Assembly (NCBI GenBank): GCA_029335875.2
Contig: JARJMZ020000010.1
Span: 1-64,000 of the forward strand
DNA length: 64,000 bases
Direction of reading: 5' to 3'
From: Thermoprotei archaeon
GTDB lineage: Archaea; Thermoproteota; Thermoprotei_A; Sulfolobales; Acidilobaceae
Positions 34,159 to 42,807 of this stretch are shown piece after piece. The position numbers and the translations under genes were made by a program. Within the stretch, counting starts at the first letter, position 1; each line of letters begins with the position of its first letter. The notes under the pieces were generated by a model. The model saw nothing but the letters and a program-made list of their open reading frames with translations. It did not search any database and was not told the DNA's origin.

Positions 34159-34344
34159 TCAGGTAAGCCTTCGCGACCCTTCTAACCTCTCCTTGGAGTA
34201 TCCATGCTCTTCAAGCCCCTTCAAGATGTAATTCAAATACCCGTCTGAAGGCTTCAGTGGACATATTCCTTTTAGGTTACTGCGGAAAACCGCTGCCCTT
34301 CTTTTAAACTTTAGATACTTTTCCCTGCCCAAGCTCTCACTCAA
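34159..34344 (-). CDS. Small basic hypothetical ORF
   Basis: A 61-residue, lysine- and arginine-rich frame starting at TTG 34344, with a TATA-like CTTTTAAAG about 20 bp upstream. No motif or family is recognised, and it may not be translated. Confidence 0.3.
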   Translation of the reverse strand: MSESLGREKYLKFKRRAAVFRSNLKGICPLKPSDGYLNYILKGLEEHGYSKERLEGSRRLT

Positions 34345-34451
34345 CGGTTACTCGGCACTTTAAAAGCGGCGTCCACGACTTAAGACGTTTAGGGGACGTT
34401 TAAAGCGGGCCTTATACCGTCTTTTAAGCATTTTATATTGTGTAGTCTTAT

Positions 34452-34665
34452 GTGGTCGCCAGAACCCCATACCATGGTATTGGGCCCGGCTTCCCCCTCC
34501 AGCCCGTTGGGGGCTCCACTGGCTGGCATTACTGGGGCCGCCTCGCCTCTAAATGCCAATCATAGGGGCGGGCTTAGCTGGAGTGGGGGGCCTTAAGGTT
34601 TAACTTTAAATTCTCATATTGTAACTATGTTAATCAAACAAAGATTTTACTCTAGAAGACAGTCT
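34452..34665 (-). repeat. Structured repeat element, copy D
   Basis: Full copy on the minus strand. The 23-nt box (AGACTGTCTTC, T, AGAGTAAAATC) lies at 34665-34643; the core starts at 34575 with AAGCCCGCCCCTATGATTGG, continues with GAGGCGAGGCGGCCCC and the perfect hairpin AGCCC-CCAAC-GGGCT, then GCCGG pairing with CTGGC around CCCAATACC/GGTATGGGG, and ends GGCGACCAC. Relative to copy B, several stem positions changed on both sides while pairing was kept. Confidence 0.77.
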
Positions 34666-34849
34666 CATCTTGAGGCTAGAGGATGATGGCGGGAATGGAT
34701 TTCGACTTTAAGTTATAGTGCTCGCCTTCTGTTTCGGTAAATCGGTGATCATAACCTGGTTCACGGTTCTATAGTTTTCAGGATGCAGCTCGACATAAGA
34801 GTTATAAACTTTCGTACACGCACTTCTATAGGGGTGCAGGTGGCCGAGT

Positions 34850-35059
34850 GTGGCGGCGAAACCCACTGAAGTTACAGTTCAAATAAGGAGGAAGACTCCT
34901 ACTGCAACAACCCTAATTAGGAAGGCTGCTGACACCCTCAAAAAAGCGGGTTATAAGAGGGTCTACTTCGACCCTGTTGAGGGGGCAACTCAGGTTAAGG
35001 TTGTGGTGAAGCTATCGGCTAAAGCCCCGCCCAAGACTCTAACGTTATACGCTACGTGA
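34850..35059 (+). CDS. Small basic conserved-looking protein
   Basis: A 69-residue basic protein with a strand-helix-strand pattern (VTVQIRRK, LIRKAADTLKKAGYKRVYFD, TQVKVVVKLSA). It could be a small ribosomal or nucleic-acid-binding protein, but I cannot name a family. GTG 34850 lies 7 nt after AGGTG, and GTTATAAAC about 45 bp upstream is a good TATA box, so it is probably a real gene. Confidence 0.6.
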   Translation: MAAKPTEVTVQIRRKTPTATTLIRKAADTLKKAGYKRVYFDPVEGATQVKVVVKLSAKAPPKTLTLYAT

Positions 35060-35082
35060 AGCCACGTGATCATATTTTATTT

Positions 35083-35787
35083 TCATATTTTTCCCCTTAG
35101 CTCCCTAGCCTTATTAGGGTAGTCTGTAGCTATAGCGTCAACGCCCCTGGCGACCAGTGTTTTCATGGTATCCACATCGTTAACTGTCCAGGCTACTACT
35201 ATGAGTTTTAGCTTGTGCGCCAGGTTTACAGCCTTTTCTGTGGCTAGGTTGAAGCGGGGCAACACTATGCTGCACCCTATTCTGGGGCAGTCGAGTATCC
35301 TGCCTGGGGGCTTGAAGTATAGTATTCCAGTAGTTATCCCGGCTGTCCTGGCCTCGACTAGCGGGGTTTCATGGAAGCTTATTATTGCAACATACTCTTT
35401 GGAGTTCAACTGCGCCACCTTATCGACCACCGCCTTTGAATCTTCCACGTGTTTAACCTCGAGGAAGACCCCGACCCTATCTCTAGCCTCTTCCAGGACG
35501 TAATCCACCAGGGGAACCTCCTCGCCCCCAACCCTAACCCTCCTTAAATCCCCCAGTGTAGAGCCTCTTATGCTGACTCTCCCCCCGTCATCGGAAACTA
35601 TGATATCATCGTGTGAGGCTACGAGAGCGCCGTCCCTAGTTGATTGAACGTCGAACTCGACGACGTCAGCCCCAGCTTTTAAAGCCTCCTTTAGAGCTTT
35701 CAAAGTATTCTCTCTAGCTAAGCCAGCCGCGCCCCTATGGCCAACTATGGAGAAGGGCTTCCTTGAAAGGTATTCGCGTATATTCAA
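35083..35787 (-). CDS. Glycerophosphodiester phosphodiesterase (GDPD)
   Basis: A 234-residue cytosolic GDPD that hydrolyses glycerophosphodiesters to glycerol phosphate and an alcohol. GHRGAAGLARENTLKAL, GADVVEFDVQSTRDG and ASHDD carry the two catalytic histidines and metal ligands; VFLEVKH follows and the TIM barrel closes with VVAWTVND and DAIATDYP. In archaea the substrate could come from ether-lipid turnover. It lies 1 nt after the ROK kinase stop, so the two form an operon. Confidence 0.9.
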   Translation of the reverse strand: MNIREYLSRKPFSIVGHRGAAGLARENTLKALKEALKAGADVVEFDVQSTRDGALVASHDDIIVSDDGGRVSIRGSTLGDLRRVRVGGEEVPLVDYVLEEARDRVGVFLEVKHVEDSKAVVDKVAQLNSKEYVAIISFHETPLVEARTAGITTGILYFKPPGRILDCPRIGCSIVLPRFNLATEKAVNLAHKLKLIVVAWTVNDVDTMKTLVARGVDAIATDYPNKARELRGKI

Positions 35788-35788
35788 G

Positions 35789-36742
35789 TTAAGCCCCCTT
35801 AAAATATCTTGTGAGCTCCCGGGGGGGATTTAAGGCTATAGCTAGGGCTCCATAGAGCACGGAGTCGTCGCCGAAAGTAGCCCTCCTGATTGGGGGAGGC
35901 TCTAGCAGGCTATACTCTCTAATATACTTTAGGATGCCCTCAACCATTAAATCCTCATTGTTAAGGTATATGCTGCCGCCGACGAATATCACCTCCGGGT
36001 CGTAGGCTGCTATGACACTGGCGATCCCTGAAGCGTGAACTCTATTAATATAGTCTACAAGCCTGACAGCGAAGGGATCCCCAGCCCTAGCCATAGCATA
36101 TAACGCCTCAGGGGAAAGGGAGCCCCCAAGAGCGAGCCTCCAAGCATCACTATCGCCACCCCACTCTCCAGCCTTAATAGAGGCTATCCTGGGAATATTA
36201 GCCCCGCTAGCTAAAGCCTCCCAGTGCCCGAGCCCCCCACAACCGCACCTAACACCACTATCAACATCAACAACTATATGGCCAGCCTCGTGGGCGTTAC
36301 CCCTCCTACCCACTAAAAGCCTGCCATCAACCACGACCCCCACACCAACCCCGGTACTTATAGTGATATATGCTAGGTCCCCCACACCAACCCCCCCGCC
36401 TAGAACATGCTCACCCCAGGCTGCAGCCATGCAGTCATTAGCCACGATAACGGGGGCCTTGAAAGCCTCAGATAGGGGGTCTCTCAGGGCGAAAGTCTTT
36501 AAAGGATTGTTTGGAGTGTTGACAACCCACCCCCTCTCCAGGTCTAGGGGGCCTATACTCGCCACCCCCACAGACTCGAATTTTTCAAACCCCACGTTAT
36601 CAACTATAGTTCTAGCTACAGCTAGGGGGCCCCCGGTCTTTGGAGTCTCAAGTTCGACCCTCCTAACAATGTTTAAACCCTCAAAAACCCCTATCTTAAG
36701 CCTGGAAGCTCCAACGTCTACCGCCAGAAACTTAGAGGTCAC
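35789..36742 (-). CDS. ROK family sugar kinase (probable glucokinase)
   Basis: A 317-residue ROK protein. AVDVGASRLKIGVF is the phosphate-1 motif, VANDCMAAAWGEH carries the catalytic aspartate, and GHIVVDVDSGVRCGCGGLGHWEA is the ROK zinc-binding signature (His plus three Cys). No DNA-binding domain, so it is a kinase and not a repressor. Glucose or a broad hexose range is the usual substrate in hyperthermophilic archaea. The start is GTG 36742. Confidence 0.87.
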   Translation of the reverse strand: MTSKFLAVDVGASRLKIGVFEGLNIVRRVELETPKTGGPLAVARTIVDNVGFEKFESVGVASIGPLDLERGWVVNTPNNPLKTFALRDPLSEAFKAPVIVANDCMAAAWGEHVLGGGVGVGDLAYITISTGVGVGVVVDGRLLVGRRGNAHEAGHIVVDVDSGVRCGCGGLGHWEALASGANIPRIASIKAGEWGGDSDAWRLALGGSLSPEALYAMARAGDPFAVRLVDYINRVHASGIASVIAAYDPEVIFVGGSIYLNNEDLMVEGILKYIREYSLLEPPPIRRATFGDDSVLYGALAIALNPPRELTRYFKGA

Positions 36743-36769
36743 ATCCCGGCACCGGCGCCCGCCTTTTGC

Positions 36770-38116
36770 TCACGTGAAGTCTACAACCTTCAGTATCTCC
36801 TTAGCTTCAAGCTTCCTAACCGCCATATACCTGTAAGATATTTGTTTCAGGTAAACGTTATGGCCTTGAATCATTACAGTGTGGAGTCTAGCATTAGCCT
36901 TATTGAGGGTCTTAGAGAGGAGCTCGGGGGATATCCTATCCTCCCCGTCCGATATGAGAACTATGTCGCTCACATTCCCCCCCTCCTTAACTATGTCCTC
37001 GCAAGCCGTGATCAAAGCCCTCGATATATCAGTCCCCCCTCCAGCCTTAACCCTAGCTAGGTAGCTTAAAGCAGATACTATCTCGGAGACTCTAGAGTTG
37101 GGCTTGACGCTAACCGGGGGGTGGGTTATGGAGTCGAAGAACCTGGCGTAGAACCTCCTACCCTCCATAGTAGACTTTCTAAGTAAAGCTACAGCCACAG
37201 CCCTAGCCCAGTCTATCTTCGCCCCCACCATGCTACCACTCTTATCCATGAGCACGTATATGGGGCCCTTAGACTTAGTAGTGACCCTCTTGTAAAGGAG
37301 TAGTTTCGAGTCCGCGAAGGATGCAAGGAAATAATCCCAGGGGAGCGCCAGTTGAGAATAGTGGAGCCTCTCAAGGTCACCTCCAACTTCAACCCCCTCG
37401 ATCCAGCCTTTACTATACCTCTCAACCCTAGACCTGACAGCTGGAACCTTGACCCCCTCAATTTTCTCTAGAACCTTAGATATGTCAGTGTCCCTCGCAA
37501 GCCTCAAAACCTCCTCCATAGACTCGTCGAAAGCGAGCACAGACCCCTTACCTGCCCCCAGCCCGCTCAAAGCCCTCTTAATGTCCTTGGCTGTCTTAAC
37601 GTCCCCCTCCACCTGCTCTAGAGCCTTCTCAACAGCATCCTGGAATCTGCTCTCACCCCTAGACCCCTTACCCTCATCCTTCCGCCCCTCACCCCCTCTA
37701 CTCCCCCCGGAACTCTCCTGGCTTAGGATCCTTGAGAGCCTCTCTATGAAAGATGCGGAGGCTACTATGCTGGTTACAGTGTCAGCTACAGTATAGGGTT
37801 TAACCCTCCACAGGTTTGAGCTTGATGTCAGGGCTGAGACTACTTGGAGCCTCATCTGGAGCTCCTCTAATTCCTCCTGCGGCTCTTGGCGTTTCGCGAA
37901 CTCCACATCCACTATGGGCATTGGGAGGTTGAAGGAGTAGAATACGTCTACAGCAAGCTCTACTGTGAAAGGCTTGGGGAGTGGGCGGCCCGCGAGCTTA
38001 GAGGCTATATCTAATATTCTAGAGCCCCTGTAAGCCCTCACTTCATCTATTAATCCCACCCCGGCTATGACGCTTCTCTTCGGCTTATAACTTCTCCTCG
38101 TCTCCGCCCACCTCAC
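36770..38116 (-). CDS. VWA-domain protein, partner of the MoxR ATPase
   Basis: A 448-residue protein with a C-terminal von Willebrand A domain: VLMDKSGSMVG is the MIDAS DxSxS, GGTDISRALI the conserved threonine and VLISDGED the third metal loop. The first 250 residues are helical with a charged linker at about 145-165 (GGSRGGEGRKDEGKG). MoxR-VWA pairs act as chaperones in maturing metal enzymes or complexes. It overlaps the ATPase gene stop by 4 nt. Confidence 0.83.
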   Translation of the reverse strand: MRWAETRRSYKPKRSVIAGVGLIDEVRAYRGSRILDIASKLAGRPLPKPFTVELAVDVFYSFNLPMPIVDVEFAKRQEPQEELEELQMRLQVVSALTSSSNLWRVKPYTVADTVTSIVASASFIERLSRILSQESSGGSRGGEGRKDEGKGSRGESRFQDAVEKALEQVEGDVKTAKDIKRALSGLGAGKGSVLAFDESMEEVLRLARDTDISKVLEKIEGVKVPAVRSRVERYSKGWIEGVEVGGDLERLHYSQLALPWDYFLASFADSKLLLYKRVTTKSKGPIYVLMDKSGSMVGAKIDWARAVAVALLRKSTMEGRRFYARFFDSITHPPVSVKPNSRVSEIVSALSYLARVKAGGGTDISRALITACEDIVKEGGNVSDIVLISDGEDRISPELLSKTLNKANARLHTVMIQGHNVYLKQISYRYMAVRKLEAKEILKVVDFT

Positions 38117-40419
38117 ACGTTTAGCTTCGCCATGACAATCTCTAATAAGTCGTCGATCTCGTTCACGAGCTCTGCGGCCAGCTTTCTTATCTCCTCGTCG
38201 TCGTCATAGTCCTTCACTAGGTTCAACACCTTGTTCCTGGCTACTTTCAAGTTCTTATAATAGTCTGTAAGCCTGGGGTCGAAGGGGCTCAGAGCTTGTA
38301 TCTTTGAGGCCGCGGTCTTCACGTTGGTCTTTATTTCGTTAAGCTCCCTTTGAACCCTCTCTCTAGTTCTAAGCTCCTCCATTAGTATGACTTGGACCTT
38401 GTCGAAGTCCTCCAATGTTTTGGGGACAACATACTTTAAAACTACAAGGTCATCCTCAGTGGCGACCCTCCTATTGTTTAAGAGGGCGTGAGCGGCTACA
38501 ACCTTAAGAGCCTTGCCTTTCCTCCTATCTGTTATGTGAAGCCCCTTCTCCTCCATAACTAGGAATAACCTTATAAGGTGGGGTTTAACAGGGCTAAGGT
38601 CGACTTTAAGAGAGAGGCTATAGATAGCCTTCAGATCATCCATGGAGAGTATTAAGCCCGAGCCCTCAAGAGCCCCCGTCTCCAGCTTCCAGGAAGCGTC
38701 CAAGAGCTCAGACCAGTAGTCCTGGCTCAGAGGCTCCACATGAGTCCTCAGGAGGAACCTGTCATATAAAGCTTCAAGCTCGGGCTCCTCGGGAACCCTG
38801 TTAGAAGCCCCGAAAACACACCATAAGGGGACCTTGATCTCCATATACCCATCATAGACAACCCTCTCCATCATAATGCTCAAGAGAGAGTTCAACACAG
38901 CACTACTAGCATTAAAAACCTCGTCGAGAAACGCTATGTCAGCCTCCGGGAGCTTACCCCTAGTAACCCTAGCATAAACACCCTTCCTCAGAGACCTAAT
39001 ATCCAGGGGGCCGAAGAGCTCGCTAGGCTCAGTATACTTAGTCAAGAGATACTTGAAAAACCTAGCGTTAAGGAGGCTGGCAGCCCTCCTAACCAGAGCA
39101 CTCTTAGCGGTATTATGAGAAAGTAAAGCGTTAGTGAAGAATGAGTGGGTTTCTGGGATGTGGAAATCATATACTCTTACCCACCCATGTATTCGTTTTA
39201 CACTCTTTACAATATCCCATTCCTCTTTCCTCGGGCTTTTTCTTTTCCTACGAGCTATAGCACGATCTAGTTTTTCATTTTTCTGTCTCGATATGAAACC
39301 TATTTCCTCCTTGAATTTTTTAAGCTCATCTAATCCTCTTATGACGAGGACGTACCCCTTATACGTTTTCTTATAACGTTTGTCCTTTGAAGTGGATTCA
39401 TAGATAGATGAAATTATTCCATGCCTAAGTAGGAGTATTTGAACGCCTTCCAACAGCTTCCTACTTTTACTTTTTAATCTCACTCCAGTGTAGCGAGGAC
39501 GATCCTCTACCGTGCCGTCCCCTTCGAAGAGCCCCCTTAGAAAGGCTGCGGAAACTGTTTTCGGCGATAATAACACCCAGCGCGGGACGATTTTCTCCTC
39601 ATGCCCATGATCTAGCCATTTGAAGAGTCTAGCTAAATATATGGAATCATATCTGAAGGATCTAGCTTTCTTCACTCTAGTCCTCTCAGAGCGTCTATAT
39701 GTGCGCCTATATGGTTCAATGCCAAATAATTCTTTTATGCGAGATATTATATGATTCTCGAATTCAACTTCCTCGATCCCCAGCCCAAACCCGATGGATT
39801 CCCCTGTAAAAAACCCGCCAGCTACAAACGCGCCGAGCACTTCCGCAAGCCTCTCATCAAGTATGGGAACCCGTTTTACTTTTCTACGTTCTTTTATCTT
39901 CCTAGAGCCAAAACCCCGATAAGGACGTTTTACAGGCATTATCTCATCGTTTGGGATGGCGATATAATGGTTTGGCGATGGTAATCTAGTTATTAGTTTC
40001 ACTCTCTGACCTGGTTTGAGGTCTCTTAGGCTAACCCAACCTTCATCCGTCAATATGGGGTGATTCGGCGTCCCCCTTAACCTAAAACCTCGCTTGGTAA
40101 CTACCTCATAGGTTTCCCACACATCATATATGTGTAGCTCAGTAGCTCTGGCGGGTGGAAAGATGGGGAAGTCGGCTATGTAAACCCCTGGGACAAGTCC
40201 TTTAGCTATATCTTCAATATAGTATAAGCGCCCATCTTCTGCGGAAATGATAGTATCTCCTACTATACAGCCGGGCTCCCCTAGAAGTACTGAGTGCTCT
40301 CCAGATATCAAAGAAAGAGTCACCATGAGAGCCTCATCATGCCTCCCAACAAATGGAGCCTCAAGCTCTTTAAGAAACCGAGACGCCTTAGCCGAAGCCT
40401 CCTCAAAACTCATGCTCAA
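38113..40419 (-). CDS. MoxR-type AAA+ ATPase containing an intein
   Basis: A 768-residue precursor. After removal of a 386-residue intein (residues 51-436) the ATPase has 382 residues. The joined P-loop reads GEPG-TAKSALV, followed by ELFGPLDIRSLRKG, Walker B ADIAFLDEVFNASSAVLNSLLS, sensor 1 VFGASNRVPE and a lid domain. MoxR ATPases with VWA partners remodel or load metal-dependent complexes. TTG 40419 has GAGGAG 7 nt upstream; ATG 40413 is possible. It forms an operon with the VWA gene. Confidence 0.93.
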   Translation of the reverse strand: MSMSFEEASAKASRFLKELEAPFVGRHDEALMVTLSLISGEHSVLLGEPGCIVGDTIISAEDGRLYYIEDIAKGLVPGVYIADFPIFPPARATELHIYDVWETYEVVTKRGFRLRGTPNHPILTDEGWVSLRDLKPGQRVKLITRLPSPNHYIAIPNDEIMPVKRPYRGFGSRKIKERRKVKRVPILDERLAEVLGAFVAGGFFTGESIGFGLGIEEVEFENHIISRIKELFGIEPYRRTYRRSERTRVKKARSFRYDSIYLARLFKWLDHGHEEKIVPRWVLLSPKTVSAAFLRGLFEGDGTVEDRPRYTGVRLKSKSRKLLEGVQILLLRHGIISSIYESTSKDKRYKKTYKGYVLVIRGLDELKKFKEEIGFISRQKNEKLDRAIARRKRKSPRKEEWDIVKSVKRIHGWVRVYDFHIPETHSFFTNALLSHNTAKSALVRRAASLLNARFFKYLLTKYTEPSELFGPLDIRSLRKGVYARVTRGKLPEADIAFLDEVFNASSAVLNSLLSIMMERVVYDGYMEIKVPLWCVFGASNRVPEEPELEALYDRFLLRTHVEPLSQDYWSELLDASWKLETGALEGSGLILSMDDLKAIYSLSLKVDLSPVKPHLIRLFLVMEEKGLHITDRRKGKALKVVAAHALLNNRRVATEDDLVVLKYVVPKTLEDFDKVQVILMEELRTRERVQRELNEIKTNVKTAASKIQALSPFDPRLTDYYKNLKVARNKVLNLVKDYDDDEEIRKLAAELVNEIDDLLEIVMAKLNV
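39112..40269 (-). mobile_element. Intein with LAGLIDADG homing endonuclease, in the Walker A loop
   Basis: A 386-residue protein-splicing element inserted between GEPG and TAKSAL of the host P-loop. It begins with Cys1 (CIVGDTIIS), has the TPNHPILT block B and ends with YDFHIPETHSFFTNALLSHN, so terminal His-Asn is followed by extein Thr. A dodecapeptide endonuclease region is present: LGAFVAGGFF (the acidic residue replaced by Gly) and FLRGLFEGDGTV (intact). The DNA is visibly more AT-rich than the extein, which fits transfer. Confidence 0.93.
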
Positions 40420-40664
40420 AGCTAGACTCCTCTAACAGGCAGACTATCCCCCTAATATAAGTAGAAAAAATTTAATAAGCTTTTATCCAAAACACTGACA
40501 TGAAATCCCAATATAGGCAAAAAAGCCCCCCAAATAAAATATTAACACGTTAAACTTTAACCCAACAAGATCCTCCACCATTAAACTCTAAACCTAGAAT
40601 CCCAGAAGATGGGAAGTTAGACGCCCCCCGAGGTTTAAGTGCTACGCGTGCGAGTTCCCCCGCC
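40420..40664. other. Intergenic upstream of the MoxR gene
   Basis: AT-rich in the first 150 bp, which should hold the MoxR operon promoter (AATATAAG and AAATTTAATAAGC within 40-70 bp of the start). TTAACACGTTAA at about 40548 is a short inverted repeat. No gene seen. Confidence 0.4.
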
Positions 40665-40935
40665 GGGTGTAATGAGATTCTCTAGGATTTACTTGGTGAA
40701 CCCTTCGCTCCACATTCTAGCTTTAGAGTTTCAGCTGTGTCAGAGACGATTATGGAAGGCTTTATCCCCGGGGTTAACTTTGAGAACTCTTCCTATGACC
40801 TGACAATGTGTGCTGAGAAGGTTGCATTGTTTAGCGCACATAATCGGGGCCGGGGATATCGTGGGGGTGACTGTGTTGTCAGGGGGGGCGAGCCTCCGCC
40901 CTTTGCGAAGCTTGCTCTCTGCTTCTCTAGGGTCT
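40665..40935 (+). pseudogene. Frameshifted cytidine deaminase remnant
   Basis: Three reading frames together spell a cytidine deaminase. From about 40704, FAPHSSFRV matches the N-terminal APYSGF motif; GVNFENSSYDLTMCAEKVALFSA (about 40764-40832) matches NVENASYGLTVCAERVA with zinc cysteine and catalytic glutamate. A shift to the next frame gives GDIVGVTVLSGGAS (about 40854-40895), and a second shift gives CEACSLLL (from 40904), the PCxxC zinc pair. All key residues are there but no single frame spans them, and the C-terminal third is missing. Confidence 0.68.
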
Positions 40936-40938
40936 AGC

Positions 40939-41661
40939 ATGCTGTTAAAACTAGGGGGAAGCTTCTACCTTAACCTTTTAAGCTCGAATCTTAACATGAC
41001 TTTAAGGAGGCTTATATTGATAGTCTACGATCTCCCGGAACTGTATAAGGCTCTAGCCCTAGCGCATATGAAGTCTAGGGATGATGAAGCCTGGAAGATA
41101 GCGCATGAAAGGCTCTTAAGGCTCGTTGAGGTCCTCGAGAACATTAATAGTAAACTGGCTCCGCTAGACATAAGCTTAGGCTATTACCTTAAAGGGCACG
41201 CCCGGAGCATCCTAAGCTCAGTCGAGGTCGGGGATGCGGCATCTTTAATGGCTGTCTACGAGACTATAGAGGGTAAAATTAAACCTTTCAAGCCCCAAGT
41301 GGAGATGACGCATTTCTATGTAACCACACTGAGGCTTCTAACGTCTTTAATAGCCATAGTTTCGGCAATTATAATAGCATATATAAGCTACACGATAGGA
41401 GCTATACTTCAATTAACGCTAGCATTAATAGCTGTCGGGACCGGCACAGCCGGGCTCCTACTAGCAACGCACAAAAGCGGCCACATAGCCCCCCTAATAT
41501 CGATAATTATACAAGTAATATCGCTAGCGACAAAAATAGAAATCATAAGCATAACAAGCGTAACATCGCTGCTAACAGCATCTATAACCTTAGCATTATT
41601 AAACTACGTCCAGATAAGATTTAGAAAAGCCGTAAAAACGACAATGAAAAAGACTTTCTAA
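40939..41661 (+). CDS. Membrane protein with four C-terminal helices
   Basis: A protein of about 240 residues, function unknown. Residues about 1-120 are soluble and helical, and from about 125 to 225 there are four hydrophobic segments (LLTSLIAIVSAIIIAYIS, LTLALIAVGTGTAGLLLA, LISIIIQVISLA and SVTSLLTASITLALL regions). It ends with a basic tail. The start is uncertain: ATG 40939 or ATG 40996 (a CTTTTAAG element precedes the latter). The frame continues upstream into the deaminase remnant, which is unlikely to belong to it. Confidence 0.55.
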   Translation: MLLKLGGSFYLNLLSSNLNMTLRRLILIVYDLPELYKALALAHMKSRDDEAWKIAHERLLRLVEVLENINSKLAPLDISLGYYLKGHARSILSSVEVGDAASLMAVYETIEGKIKPFKPQVEMTHFYVTTLRLLTSLIAIVSAIIIAYISYTIGAILQLTLALIAVGTGTAGLLLATHKSGHIAPLISIIIQVISLATKIEIISITSVTSLLTASITLALLNYVQIRFRKAVKTTMKKTF

Positions 41662-41974
41662 AAAGACATGCCCTATACCAAGCTATTTCACATACTCAAC
41701 ATCCCGAACACCTTCAAGTTCAGCATTATTCTCTAAAACCTAACAGAGCACCCATTAGAGAGCACTGTTAACGAATATTACTATGATCAACTTGAGACCA
41801 TCACTACCGTCTCTTATAGCCGCACATTACCCCCAATATAGGCTGACTTAAATCCATAAGCCCTAGCCGCTTTAACAAAGCCTCCAGCCACTACAATATC
41901 ATAATATAGGATTTACAACTCTGCCATTAGCATTTTTACTTTCCAGGTGGACATTACAGACTAGGGAGGTTAAA
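41662..41974. other. AT-rich intergenic region before the HEPN cassette
   Basis: About 310 bp, no gene supported. An AT-rich TTAGCATTTTTACTTT lies about 40 bp before the start at 41975 and may hold the promoter. Confidence 0.4.
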
Positions 41975-42322
41975 GTGTCTGTGAGCCTTTTAAATATCCT
42001 TGAAATAATGCGCGACATCATAGGTGGAACGGTTAGGATCTATGAGACAATTACCAAATTTGAGGAGGAATCCGGCAAGCCCTTTGATAAAGCGCTCGAA
42101 GACATGACAAAAGACAAGGAGTTTTGGACTCGGGTCCCGGCAGAGGTTATAGGCGAATTCTTCACCATATACGCTAAGTATTACTCGCTAAGCTTGAAAC
42201 TTGAAAATTTCACGTCTCTAAGTGTTGAGGAAAAAAGGAAGATCGTCAAAAGTCTCAGAAGTTTAGAGCATGAGCTAGAAGAGTTCACCGCTAAGGTCAA
42301 GAATATGGTGGTTCAACAATGA
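41975..42322 (+). CDS. Hypothetical small helical protein, first gene of an accessory cassette
   Basis: A 115-residue, mostly helical and charged protein that I do not recognise. GGGAGGT precedes GTG 41975 by 4 nt; GTG 41981 is an alternative. Its stop overlaps the next start by 4 nt, so the pair is translationally coupled. Base composition is more AT-rich than in flanking operons, consistent with transfer. Confidence 0.6.
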   Translation: MSVSLLNILEIMRDIIGGTVRIYETITKFEEESGKPFDKALEDMTKDKEFWTRVPAEVIGEFFTIYAKYYSLSLKLENFTSLSVEEKRKIVKSLRSLEHELEEFTAKVKNMVVQQ

Positions 42323-42807
42323 TCTACGCTGAACTTTTATCCAGAAAACTTTTATCCAGAATAGGAAGAAGGATAGGGGATAACATTCACCTTCAAAGGA
42401 TCTTTACCCCTATTATTTCCCAAACCGCTATGATTGTTAAATATATGAGTAAAGAAGAGATGGTTAAAGAAATGTTGGCTAGATATGTTGATAGAGAGGA
42501 GCTGGAAAAGATCCTCAAAATCGCAGGTGACAAGATAGGAGACCTTCTAGGGACGGCTTACTATGTCGAGAAGCATTATGGTCATTATGGTGGGCCCCGG
42601 CTTACACTATTGGAATTCGAGGAGGACTATGAGGAGACGGGAGAAAAATGGGTGGTTATTGGCTTAGTTCTTAGAGACTGCGGATACGAGGAGTGGGATA
42701 TGATTGAGAGGAATGTTAAAGAGTGGATGCGAGAGCAAGGCTTTGAAGAGCTTGCGGGCAGGGTGCTCGTAGTTTGCGTTCGAGGCTTCAAGGAGATGTT
42801 GAGCTAG
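42319..42807 (+). CDS. Hypothetical protein, partner gene of the HEPN-type gene
   Basis: A 162-residue protein of unknown family. The first 80 residues are helical and basic; residues about 95-162 look like a strand-helix-strand unit (LTLLEFEEDYEETGEKWVVIGL, then a helix, then RVLVVCV). It starts with ATG overlapping the previous stop and overlaps the HEPN frame by 34 nt. That tight overlap suggests it is an antitoxin or functional partner of the HEPN protein (inference). Confidence 0.55.
   Translation: MIYAELLSRKLLSRIGRRIGDNIHLQRIFTPIISQTAMIVKYMSKEEMVKEMLARYVDREELEKILKIAGDKIGDLLGTAYYVEKHYGHYGGPRLTLLEFEEDYEETGEKWVVIGLVLRDCGYEEWDMIERNVKEWMREQGFEELAGRVLVVCVRGFKEMLS

Larger units (their letters stand above)
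34028..34849. other. Long intergenic region with small ORF and repeat copy D
   Basis: About 820 bp. It contains the tRNA-Ser promoter (34028-34060), a doubtful 61-codon minus ORF (34159-34344), repeat copy D (34452-34665) and the promoter of the gene at 34850 (GTTATAAAC at 34801-34809). The remaining parts show nothing I recognise. Confidence 0.5.

Noticed and set aside
37449-37796. Plus-strand frame opposite the VWA gene
   Set aside because: It is antisense to a well-supported coding region and shows only low-complexity serine/leucine/proline sequence.
40540-40562. TTAACACGTTAA near the MoxR promoter as another copy of the suf operator
   Set aside because: The central bases differ (GTTAA directly after TTAACAC, not TTAACACTGTTAA), so the spacing of the half-sites is different.
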